DNA of 34,036 nt from Tieghemiomyces parasiticus (Eukaryota > Kickxellomycota > Dimargaritomycetes > Dimargaritales > Dimargaritaceae), in contig JANBPT010000479.1 of NCBI GenBank assembly GCA_027575765.1, forward strand, positions 1-34,036, read 5' to 3'. Of the stretch, positions 20,449 through 31,524 are shown piece after piece. Position 1 is the stretch's first letter, and each line of letters begins with the position of its first letter. The translations under genes and the position numbers were made by a program. The notes beneath the pieces are model-generated. The model saw nothing but the letters and a program-made list of their open reading frames with translations. It did not search any database and was not told where the DNA came from.

Positions 20449-23400
20449 GGTGAGAGAGGTGGCAGTTAATCGATTTACCAGCGCACGGAAGGGCTATGTT
20501 TGAATAGACTATATGTCGTCAACAATAAGAAGCGAAGTGAATAGGCCGAAGTGGAAATAAAAGGCAAGCGTAGAGACTAGGCGCTCTCTTTATATAACGG
20601 TCACGGTGACTTAACCGGAAGAGAAAGAGTGCTGACGCTTAAAATGATGTAGGAAAGCAGGAAGGGAGCGATAGAGTCGGACCAGAAGCAGCAATGCGTG
20701 TAGGGTAAACACAGGCCTGACGGGGCTGCCATGCCAGGTCATAAAGAAGAAAGCGGCAGCTTGGGGTCGATGAGGACGGGTGAGGTGACGGCGATGAGGC
20801 ACGGCATTTAAGTATGGCTTCGTAACGTTTAGACCTAACGGTGGAAGGTGCAGGATTCAGTGCATATGCGTGGCTCAGGAGACCAAATGAAACAGCCCGT
20901 TATGAATGATACTGGGTGCCAAAATGGGAAGTCTCGTTTGCCCCCCCCCCGGCTATCGCAAGATGGTCGGCACTTTGGCTGTTCGTACCAACATCAAAGC
21001 CATGCCTCCTCGTGTGGCGGCGTGGTTCTCAGGTTGTTCGCCGAAAGGGGCTTAGTCCTGACCCTCTCCTCCTCCTACCGATGTGTCCGCCTATCTCGTG
21101 CCATATTGCATGTCTCCCAGTGGTCCATCCCGCTTTCCGTACCAGTCAGCCTGCACACTCTGCAGCGGCAGGCAAAGAGGAAAGGGGTCACAGTAGCCAA
21201 ACGGAGAAGGGCATTTTGTTCGCTTCAGGGGTATACTATTGAGCAAGGTCAAGCGCCGCTGGTGCCAGTGCCCGCCCGCTTCTCGCTAAAGCGCCACGAG
21301 TGGCCGGTGTCGAATTCCCTGATACCGTAGGCTTCCGCTCACCCATATCTTTACTGAAATACAATTCAGCCGGCCTAACGGGAACTCCAGCCTAACTCGG
21401 TACTAAGCTCAAACGGAGCGAGTCGCTTGGTTGAACGGACGAGGACCACGGACTGGGTTGTTGTTATTATTTACCGTGCAAACCCAGGGGCCCTCGAAAG
21501 TTGGCGAAGGGTACAATGGTTGCCTAATTGAAAAAAATTGTTGAATGGAGCTAGACGTGATCAGCGATTTGGGAAGGGGTTTACCCAGCAATTCTTCCGG
21601 TTAATATTCTATATAGACAGCATGTCTTACCTAGGCGTCAATACTAGACGCACATGCTTCGTAATTCATTGTAGGTCAAGCTAATTCCTATACAATAGCC
21701 ACAGAGTCAAGAGTGGTGTTGGTAATAGGTAATACTGTAAGGTGATTAACCTTGGGAAAAGTGCTTCGATCCTCACTCCTGAGCCTGATGGCTTGCATGT
21801 TTAGCAGCACCGGGGGGTTGTCCCGCCCGCCGAGGTACAGTCATGACCAAGATCAGGAGGTACTATGCCGACACGCAGCTTGGGGGCCACACAACGCGGC
21901 AGACCCTGCCTTCTCCCATTCAGTAAGACTCCTGGTTATCCTAGAAGGTACTTCACCCCAGTCAATCCCTAGTATCGAAGGCGTAGGGTCCCAGTTTCAG
22001 TTATAGTTTCGAGATTATTCATCCGATTTCACCATACTCCAAGAGCTGGCCGCTCTCCAATACCCCCCCCCGCCAAGTAACCACTGAGGCTGACCCGTGG
22101 CCTCTAACGATGCAGCATAACAGATCTTCGCACCCTTGAACAGACTAAAGCAGGACGCACTATTTTTACCCAAGGCGTGATATAGGCGGTGTAGAAGGTG
22201 TCCCCCTCCGTGGTGCATTACATTTCCCCACAAAATCGTAAACTACGCGAAGGTCCAATTCACGTTGCGTGGGTCCAGCCATCCGCTGACTAGATAGTGT
22301 AGCCACCAGGGTATCATTCTGTTATTACTGCACGGCTCGGGCACACATGAAACACTTGATCAGCATATCCTGCATAACTGTACAGGTTCTACGTTTGCAC
22401 CGGGGTAATTTCCACAATACAGGTCCGATGGTGTGCCTGCAGTATTCGGAAAACGGGCTGGCCGTGATAGTATAAACTCGTATGCATTGGGTATGGGGTG
22501 GCTGCTTTAATTTCGGATTGCGTACAGATGGTGAAGCAAGCGTTGCAGATATATTGCCGTCTAGGATCGGTGGGCAGAGGTGCGAAGGTACGGCACTTGG
22601 TAATGCATGGTGACGAAAGGCCGCGCTGGACCGGCCGGGAACAGATCTAGAGCTAGGCAGGTGAGCATTTGCCGAGTACTTCCGGCCAACGCCCCGTATC
22701 CAGAGCTAACGCGTTCCCATCCCCTGTGTGGTCAAGGTCGCCTATCTGGGGGTGCGGCCGAAGACGACAATGCTGAACTCCCACGTTTAGTTGCGAACCA
22801 GGCTGCCAGCTAGAGGGAAAATGGCTGGGAAGGAGCGGGTGAAGGGTCTTGGGTTCAACATCTTATTCGGATTGCCAGCACTGAACTGCCCTGGTTCGTC
22901 GGCCTTCGTTTCTACCCACCGTCGCTTGACTTTGACTCCCACCCTGGGTAATAGCGTTCCAGGCCCAGTGATTGGCTCCAGCCTCCACAGCTGCGCTGCG
23001 CCTATAGGCCAGCGTAGGACCTTGGGACATATATTTATGACTCACTCTGTCTAATCTAGGGTGGCTTGCACTTGCCTGTGGTATACACAGATGGGTGCGT
23101 GTCGGCTCCATCTCGTGTGACAGTGGGCCTATTTTGGTGCGGCCTAATAGATGGCCGTTTTTAGGTCGACGGGAAAGGTGATTAAAACGGGGTCATGCGT
23201 ACACACACAGATAGAGTGGGTCACCAATGCACATGTCAGGGCTCGCCCCAGAGTTAGCGGATTGGGTAGTTACTAAGCGGGGGCCAGGGTTGGTGCTGGT
23301 GGGGCCATACGCGCCTCAGAGTCTGCGTGCAGTGGCTATGCGTTCCAAGCTTCTCCTGGCCAGGTGGGAGGCCACCGAATCCTATATAACGAACCGATAG

Positions 23401-23915
23401 TCTGGCCGTCGGCCCAGTGTATTCTTCGTATCAATTCTCAAACCTCCTCGGCTCTCCGCTTGATTATACGCCCTCCCAGCGCCCTCAACTACATCATCCC
23501 GTTCTATCAACTTGTTATCTACACACACACCTCTTCCTACAATTTTCTAAAATACCTGTCGAATTCTCGCTGAGCCCTGCCCCTGCCTTTAAGCACCTAG
23601 CCATATCCCACTCTTGTGCAAAGAATCAGTAGGTACTATCCCTCCCTCTATGCACACTACTTGGCCCCTCGCCTCCGACCCACCGCCTCTCTGTGCGAAT
23701 GGGGACAAGGCGCCCTACATCGTACAAAGAGAGGCTGGCGACACTCGCGTACAATAGCCCAGCCCACTAATCTACTGGTCCCTCCCCTCATACCTGCGTG
23801 ACGGTCTATGACTTGCCTACGTTGCACCGGTCCAGTCTCTTGTATCTCCGGCATTTGTGTAACACCATCCCAGACCACACCCGTTCCCATTTCACTAGTC
23901 GCACATTAACCTACA
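20449..23915. other. 3.5-kb divergent intergenic region between the two IPMS paralogues
   Basis: This should hold both promoters. A TATA box for the short paralogue is at 20590-20597. A TATATAA lies at about 23384, some 530 bp before the LeuA ATG. The rest (about 20700-23300) shows no gene: open frames at 20848-21330, 20916-21242, 22607-22813 and 22791-23054 overlap or lack codon bias. Runs of 10 C (20941-20950) and 9 C (22063-22071) occur. Confidence 0.5.
20590..20597 (-). promoter_or_regulatory. TATA box of the short IPMS paralogue
   Basis: On the minus strand the sequence reads CCGTTATATAAAGAGAG, a good TATA box, about 145 bp upstream of the ATG at 20448. This gives a plausible leader of roughly 110 nt. 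Confidence 0.5.
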
Positions 23916-25917
23916 ATGACCGTCACCGACTGCATCCCAGCGAAAGAGAAGCTCATCGTCTTCGACACCACCCTTCGGGATGGCGAGCAGGTAAGGAACA
24001 GGGCCGAGTCAGCTTTTGGTGCCTACGAGGTCGGAGGTAGATCACCCCCCCCTTCCTTGAGTAACGCCGGCTTCTCTGTGCGCCGCTCAACACCTTGTTT
24101 GTTTTAAGTGCCCTGTGCCTCACTTGAGCCCGTGCAGCAAATTCACCCCCACTTCAGGTCCCGGGGTCCCTCGGAGCCTCAGGCACTTCACGTTCAATCT
24201 TCACCCTCCCCCTAACCCCCCCTCGCCAACTACGGTCTCGGTACTCTCCACCAACTTACACACGCTTTACCTTGAGCAGTCCCCCGGTGTCACCCTCAGC
24301 CCGGATGATAAAATTCAGATTGCCCGCAGCCTTTCGAAGCTGGGAGTGGACGTGCTCGAGGCTGGCTTCCCCGTAGCTTCGCCCGGCGACTTCAGCGCCG
24401 TGCAGCGGATCGCGCGCGAGGTGGGTCCGTTGATGGAGGGTCGCGAGAAGGTTGGGAAGCCCATGATCATCGCAGGCCTGGCTCGCGCCGTGGAGAAGGA
24501 CATTCAGACCGCCTACGATGCCGTCAAAGACGCCCCGCTCAAGCGGATCCACGTTTTCCTGGCCACGTCGGACATCCATCTCCAGCATAAGCTCAAGATC
24601 ACGCGGGAGCAGTGCGTGGCCCAGGCCGTACGCTGCGTCAAGTTTGGCCGCTCTCTCTGCGACGACATTGAATTTAGCCCCGAGGACGCCGGTCGCAGCG
24701 ACCCTGAATTCCTATGCGAGGTGCTCAGCGCGGTGATCGAGGCTGGCGCCGGGACCCTTAACATTCCCGACACGGTGGGCTACAACACTCCGGCCGAATA
24801 TGGCTCTCGCCTGGCCCACCTCATAAAGCACACCAAAGGCAGCGAAAAGGCCATCTGGTCCACCCACTGCCACGATGATCTCGGCCTGGCCACCGCCAAC
24901 ACCCTGGCTGGCGTGGCCAACGGTGCGCGCCAGGTTGAGGTGACCATCAACGGTATTGGCGAGCGTGCCGGTAACACTGCGATGGAGGAAGTGGTGATGA
25001 ACATTCACACCCACCCCGCCACCTACCCGGTATACCACACAATCAACACCGTGCACTTTGCGCGGGTGTCCCAGATGGTGGCCGACCTGAGCGGCATGGC
25101 CGTCCAGGCTAACAAGGCCATCGTGGGCAAAAATGCCTTCCTCCACGAGTCTGGAATCCACCAGGACGGTGTGCTCAAGAACAAGGAGACGTATGAAATC
25201 ATCCGGCCTGAGGAGGTGGGTGTGATGACTGACAACCTGTTCCTTGGCAAGCACAGCGGTCGTAACGCTTTCCGCTCGCGCTTGGCCCAGCTCGGATTCG
25301 ACCAGGTAGAGTCGTCTCAGCTCCAGGCCGCCTTCGAGGCCTTCAAGCGCCTGGCCGACCAGAAGCACCAGGTCACCGACTCGGACCTCGTGGCCATCAT
25401 CACTGACAGTGTCAGCAGCGGGGCCGGTACCGCCCAGATCTTCTACGAGCTCGACAGCATGCAGGTGTACACCAATTCCAACCCCACGGGTCCCTCCACC
25501 GCTACTGCCACCGTCATTCTCCGAGACCTCACCAACGACGGCGCGACCATCGTCGAGGCTGCCACTTCCGCCACGGGCCCCATCGAGGCCGCCTTCAGTG
25601 CCATCCAGCGCGCTGTCAAGGTCCGCTGCCACCTCGAGCTGTACGAACTCAAGGCCATCAGCGGCGGTCTCGACGCCCTCGGCAAGGTAACGGTGCGGAT
25701 CAGCGAAGAGGTCGAGACTACCAAGGATGAGGTGAACCCCGATCCGGCCACCGCCCCCAAGGGTGGCCGCTCCATCTACCAAGGCGCTGGCACCGAGACT
25801 GATATCCTCTTCTCTAGCGCCAAGGCGTACCTCAACGCTGTCAATCGTCTCCTTGCCGAGACTCGCCACGCCGACCTTGCGCGTTCGTCCGAGATGGACC
25901 GTTCCGTCGATATTTAA
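23916..25917 (+). CDS. leuA: 2-isopropylmalate synthase, bacterial/plant-type LeuA (2 exons)
   Basis: This enzyme catalyses the first committed step of leucine synthesis, acetyl-CoA plus 2-oxoisovalerate. Exon 1 is 23916-23990 (25 codons ending DTTLRDGEQ). The intron is 23991-24279 (289 bp, gtaagg...gagcag), joined in frame to SPGVTLSPDD. Exon 2 is 24280-25917; the product is 570 residues. Motifs are RDGEQSPG (21-28), EAGFPVASPGDF (52-63), EFSPEDAGRSDPEF (156-169), PDTVGY (188-193), metal site HCHDDLG (221-227), GERAGN (252-257), HESGIHQDG (314-322), GKHSGR (348-353). The C-terminal LeuA dimer/leucine-binding domain (about 410-555) ends with GAGTETD...AYLNAVNRL. This is the long bacterial/plant architecture, not yeast LEU4, whose motif is LRDGNQ. 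No mitochondrial presequence is visible at this start, so it may be cytosolic or have an unseen upstream exon. Reading through the intron from 24115 gives a longer open frame, which I reject as a start. Confidence 0.95.
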
Positions 25918-28411
25918 GTCCAACTTCCATAGCCGATCATCTATTATGGCTATCCGGTATGGCCGCGTTACGTTGGCTTCTTCGATTTTATAAACGACAT
26001 ACGGTTTCGGGACGATTAAGATGCACGGCTGTAGTAGTTGCTACAGTGGTATTTTTTTTTTGAGAGGGGGGGGGTTTCTGAACCGAGTGTTTCTGGGGGT
26101 ACGTCGGTATACACATACCAGGACAAGTCATCCAGGACGTTAGCTAGAAATGGAAGCGTATGTATCAGAACTCGGCTCCATAAGTGAGATCTAGGATAGC
26201 GGCAAATCCGACCAAAAGCTTAAATATAACCTAGCCTGGAGGCGGAACTACTGTATTTTGCAGTGGTGTTCGCGTAGCAGCAAATATTTTTTTGCGCCTG
26301 CTGAGATGAGAATTTTGGGCTACCCACTCGCCAACTGTGCGTCTTGGGTGGCGTATTGCTTGCAGGGGCTGTGACCAGCCGGTATGCGTCGTCGCATTTT
26401 GCGCCAGAACCAGTGCATCCTGCGCTGCGTCTGTTGCTGTTGATGTCACCAAGCCCCCGAGCTGCACCGATAGTGTCCGGTAGACGCTACTTGCCATACC
26501 AGCCTAGTTCAATGCCCTTGATGGCTGGGCAGAGAAGCTCCATCTAAGAAATGGAATGAATAACTGCAGCCTGCTGTGAGACAACGTACTAATAGGCTCG
26601 ACCTTTTGGCATTCTGTTAACGTTTCTCACGTTGCCGTAGGTTCATCGACGCAAAAACGCACACACAAACGGCTTGGCTTGTTAAACGCAAAATTTATCT
26701 CCATCGAAACGCAACTTCACAGGACTCGCGCCACAAATGCTACACACTGGCGGCGTGATATCCATCATCGCATGGCGCAAACTCGTTTGCAAATAATACT
26801 ATATCTTTTTGGGACAGAACCAATCACTATCATTGGCATTATGCGCCAGCCCAAAGCTTCAGTTCCCACCTAGGGCAGGGCACAGGTCGGGGGCGCGTAT
26901 ATTGAAAATAATAATAATAATGAACGGGAACATCGTTTGTAGTATTTGATAGTGCTTTTCCTTGGGTGGGTGTTATCCCTGAATTATATGACCGGTAGAT
27001 GAACCGGAGGTGGCTTCAATGGCCGTTGAAGGACCTGGAGCAAAGGAGGCCATTGACCAAACTGGTCTAGGCCTCATCAAGGCAGGCGGTTGCTTGTGAG
27101 CGACAGTAGTGTAAAGCAGGAGACGACTGGTAGCGCGTGGCCCAAAGGGGGGGGGTACAGGTTGAAGGTAGCGCATAAAGGTAGTGTGGGAGAAGGCTGC
27201 CTTGCGGCGCATAGTTGTGCCTTGGAAGACTCGGTGGTGGCTGTCTTTCAGGTCGACTCCACCTAGTTCGAGTTTTCTAAGCGATATGTACGAGTTGCTT
27301 TTTTGAGGGAGGGGGAGGATTTTATTCCCAAAGATGCAGGCTGAAACGTACGTCCATAGTGTACTAGCCACAACGCATCCCTAGCCGCCATCTGTGCCGT
27401 CCTTTATAGGTACCTGGGGAAGTCCCATTACGCCAGCCCTTACGGTCCCAAACATCACTCACTGGCAGTCAGCGTCGCCAGCGGGTATGTTGGGTGACCT
27501 GGGTTATAAAGGGCTTCATGCAGGCCCGTGCTCGTCCGTTAAACTGCGACGGTTATTAGCAACCTGACTAGGAATACCACAAGAATGTTATTGTCGCCTG
27601 GGCAGTTTATGCTCTTCAAGTTCTACGCCGGTGATTTATAGGATCGCACTCAGCTACCGATAAAGGAGCCCGGGGAGTAATCTAGGTTAACAGCCATCGG
27701 GCTGGGTATAAAAATCGCTAGAGCCAGTTCACTTTAAAGCTCTGTGTCCAGTAGGAGGGCTGTCCAATCCAATTCGGGCGGATAATCCTGGTGGATCAGG
27801 ATTCGCCCAGATGTGTAATGGCGGCAGAGGTCAAGCTTGGGACCCGACGGCCGACATTTTACTCGGCCAACTATGAACATCCGGCAGTTGCCCACCGCCA
27901 CACTTGTAGCCCATTTGGGCCCTTGGTAATGCGCTGATCTACATAACAGCTAGCTTTATAACAATTCACACATTATATCGCCCATCGCGGAGTCAATGAC
28001 AAGGACTCTATTCCACGATTAAGTCCGCCAGTCAGCTCGTGTATACCGGTTCTTGCAATGATTCATTTGCTGAGCATGTTACTTGGCCAAAATATCACTA
28101 CCAGGTATCGGGATCCTTGAATTGTCTCGATGAGTTAACAGGTTGGCTATTAAGGCGCTAGAGATAGTACGCAATTCTTGCTCGGACAAAGTAAAAGGCG
28201 TATCGTGCAATGAAACCGCTGTACCGTTTATACCACAGGAGCCCGCCTTGTGATACCCCAACAATAATTGTATTTTCAAAGTTGCCATCACCTACCAGTT
28301 GTCTTCCAAGCTCATATGGCCCACCCTTTCATTCGTGCCTCTTGGTAATAGATGTTCGAGTTGTTGCTTTTTTTATTCGCGCCACACCTGTCGTCTCCGC
28401 CTTCTTAAGGT
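25918..28411. other. Intergenic region downstream of leuA, no supported gene
   Basis: No recognised gene. It holds a T run plus 9-G run near 26052-26074, an (aat) microsatellite near 26905-26920 and a 9-G run at 27147-27155. Minus frames at 26231-26497 (88 codons) and 26973-27371 (132 codons) and a frame at 28079-28291 are listed among weaker observations; none shows host codon bias. Confidence 0.5.
28372..28377 (-). terminator. Candidate polyadenylation signal of the 126-residue orphan
   Basis: TTTATT on the plus strand gives AATAAA on the minus strand, 35 bp past the orphan stop codon. It supports that frame being a real transcript but is only a hexamer. Confidence 0.4.
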
Positions 28412-28792
28412 TCACGCTAAGACATGCCTCTCCAGCATCCGCTCCGTATCAATAACAAACATCATTTCCTTGTCGAAGGCTGAGTGCCACCCGTGGCCTT
28501 TGATATAGTAGTAGGCCACGCTTTTCGCACGGGCACCGGTACACTCGACAAGGTCGTGTACCTCGTCCATGGAAAATTTGGACACGTAGCGCACGGTAAA
28601 CTCAATCATTCGGCTGTGGCGGCAGATGAAGAAGCTAACCAGGACCCCAGTATCGTCGATGGACCAGTCGTTGGAGTCGGAAGACCGTAGACGTGTCACT
28701 CGGCCGTTGGACTTGGCGGCGTAGGCATTAAGGATACGCTTGTATACGCGGTAACGTTCACGGGGCTCGACAGTATTGGCGGTGTAGGTCAT
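28412..28792 (-). CDS. Orphan 126-residue protein, no recognised family
   Basis: I do not recognise this protein. It is called real because its codon use (TAC, GCC, AAC, CGC, GTC, GAC preferred) matches the NRPS, MDH and IPMS genes, in contrast to AT-rich flanks, and because an AATAAA lies 35 bp past the stop. It is a complete frame, ATG to TGA. It has no signal peptide and no transmembrane helix. Predicted features by eye are a basic N-terminal third (RERYRVYKRIL, KSNGRVTRLRSS), then strand-like hydrophobic stretches (TGVLVSFFICRHS, MIEFTVRYVSKF) and a mixed C-terminal half with three Cys in total and a YYY run. It stands alone, about 2.5 kb past leuA and 1.3 kb left of the dispersed repeat. 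It might be a lineage-specific gene; function unknown. Confidence 0.7.
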   Translation of the reverse strand: MTYTANTVEPRERYRVYKRILNAYAAKSNGRVTRLRSSDSNDWSIDDTGVLVSFFICRHSRMIEFTVRYVSKFSMDEVHDLVECTGARAKSVAYYYIKGHGWHSAFDKEMMFVIDTERMLERHVLA

Positions 28793-30094
28793 AATAGGAT
28801 AATAAAAATGGAGGGGAGAAGTAGTGTTTTTGGTATAATTTTTTTAAAAAAATATCTATGGCGGCCAGTTGTCAGCGATGGTGGGAAGTGGATATTGAAG
28901 TAGCGTGAAAAGGGCCCCTATTGAATTTCAAATGCGAATGTAGCTGCGTCAATAGAATCTGTACAGCAAGGGCACTGAAGCGAGGTTGGTCATAAGGCAA
29001 TTGATTAAAGCATGATAGGTAATCTACGGGAAGCGGCTGGGAGAAAAAAAAGGTTGAATAAGTGAAGAATTTGGCGAAGGGAGAGCAGAGCGGGTGTATT
29101 TATCTGGCGCAAGTCCACTACGGAATGATGACCGAACATGATTTAAAAGGGAAAAGTGGGGTGTTTCCACGAGATTGGCTTAAATCAAAGGGATTGTGAC
29201 CCAACCCGCAATGACGATACACGATGGCCAAGAGGAATTTCCGCTCCTTGTCCTTCTTCCGTCGGGCATTCGCGCCACCTCGGCACGATCCCCGTGTCGA
29301 TCATCATGGCGTAACATCACTTTTCGACTTTTCCTTTCTCCGGATTTTTTTTTTTAAAACTCCACCACGCCGTATGCCCTGAACATATCAATCCTAGAGG
29401 CAGGGATTTTGCCGTTAAACTGCCGTCACCGTTGTAGGTCAACGGATATACTGAGTTTTGCCTATAATCAACGTAGTCGTGTATTGCTCTGTCGTAAAAC
29501 AATGAGTTCCCCGGAGGCACCCGTTGTTCATGCTCGAAGTTGCGACATAGTAGACGACAGAGGAACGCCTTTTCTCACATTGACAGGGGAGTCCAGTGGT
29601 ACACGCTCTAACAAGGCGCACCATTACCAACCGGTGTCTATCACAGCCTCCGGGGCTACCATTCTCTTTCAGCCACTGCATGGTACTCTTCCACACTGAC
29701 TGGCGTGGCAAGTTGATAATCGAACTCGGCAGTGGGCTGAAAGTGCCTGTTGGTTGTTATACTCCTTACACTTCCTATTTCTCCTCTTTCTCTCACCATT
29801 ATCCAAAAGGTATAGCTACAGTTACGCGTGATAACTCGGTCAACTTGACGAATTGGCAAGGGAGAGGAGGAGTTGGCCAATGGAGCCCACACCGCAGACA
29901 GGTAGCTGCTGGTTGGACCAACTCTGGAGGAGTATTTAGCCGTCATTGACAAGGGAGTACTCAAATGGTATTGTGGTGTAGTATAAAGCTACGGAATGAG
30001 AATATGGTATAAAATGGTCAAAGTGATATGATAGTTTGTCGTTTATTGCCTGCATGGCAATTTTATTGAAATAAACTCGGCACATAAATAGAGA

Positions 30095-30290
30095 GGACCA
30101 ATAGAACTGGTCAGCCGGATATGGCTAGAAAGAGAAAACGAATCAAGAGGAAAAAGAGAGGTACAAACACCCACGCGCAGCAGGGGAAAGTGTAGGTGGG
30201 GGGGGTCAGTGGTGAGAGTGGGAGTCCCCAACAAGATAAGAGAAAAGACAGGGTAGAAGGGCGGTCTGCAAGGCCAACCAGCCCTATATA
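30095..30290 (-). repeat. Dispersed repeat, copy B, with TATA and AATAAA signals
   Basis: Colinear partner of 4180-4380. Read on the minus strand it starts with CTATATAGGGCTGG (TATA box at the 30290 end) and runs through a C/T-rich stretch to GGATATGGC-complement sequence; AATAAA signals follow at 30062-30067 and 30042-30047. A promoter and poly(A) signals within about 250 bp suggest a solo-LTR-like or short non-autonomous element, or a small transcribed unit. No clear TG...CA ends or target-site duplications were found by eye. Confidence 0.6.
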
Positions 30291-30987
30291 GGAATATTTT
30301 GTTGTTGCGGCAATAAAGGCAGCGTACCCCTAAAGGGGGACATTACTCCAATCTTCCTGAGATTGATTGTCACATTAAGTTTGGCTGTTGCTTGCTGCAT
30401 CATCACTGATGGAATGGTTAAACCCCCATCATATGGGTTGTGGTCCACCCTATGACAGCACTGGCTTTGGCCAACAACTAAATGATACTGGTGAATTCAT
30501 AAAGGATAGGAACTGGCTCTTCCTATCATTAGCACCCTATTAAATCCGGAGGTTATTGGTCTGGACCCATCACCATTGACTTAGAGTAGTCTGGATGGCA
30601 CCATACCTATACTTCCAGGCCTTCAGCCAGGTCAATTGTGAAGCTCTTAATAGCAATGGAATCTTCCAACCCTGTTTTCAGGTCTATTGGCAGCCAGCTT
30701 TGTGAAAGATGTTATCCAAGTCTAGTACTGACAGTTTCCAGGTAAATTACACTGGTGAGGATCCTGTATCAACCACTATGACCTACCCACTGACACTAGC
30801 GTGTTTCCACTGTGGCTCACTACCTTGAGAAAGCCAGAACCACTGTGGTAATTGGGAACCACCACATTAGATTATCCCAAGGTAAAGTCCAAGTCTACTA
30901 TTTCAGAACCATAAATTCTGTGATAGTAGAATAGCCTTTTGGTTATGGTGTTAGACTTGGGCCTAATATCAGCACACCAGGTACCCC

Positions 30988-31372
30988 AAGGCAGGGTAGG
31001 GAAAAACACTCCCCAAGCTATTAGGTGTAAAAGCTTGGGCCTTATATAAGATAAAATAACATATGTCCTCTAAACCATAGTTTTGGTTGCCTCAGTTATT
31101 TAGGCTGGTGGATAACTTATTGGCAACTTAAGATGAAACTTATAAAATCGAAAGGTATGAAACTAAAGCCATGGGAAAGCCTGCTGCCCATTGGTAGGGG
31201 TTTGGCCAGATCTGAGTTCCACATGTGTAGGGTTATTCCCATGTCTTTTAGAGATGCGTTGGCATTCCCTGGTGGGGTTAACAATGCATTAGCGTGTTTG
31301 GGTAGTTATGTCCGCCCCCCAGGAATATTCAGGAGTGGACTTACTATCTGAGCTCAACAGAAATGTGGTGGA
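30988..31372. repeat. Tandem duplication, copy 1
   Basis: Aligned with 31525-31931 at an offset of about 531-561 bp. Shared anchors in order: aaggcaggg...gaaaaa-act-ccca, tttggttgcct..tt.atttaggctggt (31082), gatgaaac-.ataaaatc-aaa (31132), atgggaaa, ggcattccctg, a ccgcccccc/tccaccca block, and caacagaaa near the end. Similarity persists when translated: MKLIKSK versus MKHIKSK, ALAFPGG versus HLAFPDG, RPPGIFRSG versus HPTGVFKRG. Confidence 0.7.
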
Positions 31373-31524
31373 TACCTAGATATTTGACCCTAAGGTCCAA
31401 TATTTCAGTAACCTACAACATGATCTTAATTAGCAGAGGAGGTTGAGCTTCATTGAGAGATGACAAGTGAGTGATAGACCAAGGACATAAGAAACAGGGG
31501 AAACTCAAAAGGGTGCCTGGAGGC

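Noticed and set aside
22280..22310. B-box-like GGGTCCAGCC suggesting another tRNA
   Set aside because: No pairing acceptor or anticodon arms around it; only the Asp and Ser tRNAs fold.
23616..23801. Presequence-like frame (basic, Tyr/Arg-rich) upstream of leuA
   Set aside because: Would need an unsupported splice into exon 1 at 23916, whose own ATG gives a normal LeuA start. Codon use is not host-like.
24115..24279. Upstream extension of the leuA second exon as the protein start
   Set aside because: This stretch is intron: pyrimidine-rich, unrelated to LeuA, and it would drop the essential DTTLRDGEQ encoded by exon 1, which joins in frame through a good donor and acceptor.
24712..25923. 403-codon open frame antisense to leuA
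   Set aside because: It mirrors the leuA exon; strong C-ending codon bias in the sense strand leaves an antisense frame free of stops. No recognisable protein features.
28079..28350. Profilin-like look of the minus frame (KAGSCGINGT, FTLSEQEL) and a GVSQGG lipase-like motif in an overlapping frame
   Set aside because: The two resemblances are in different frames of the same DNA, no intron joins them sensibly, length is far too short and codon use is random. Treated as coincidence.
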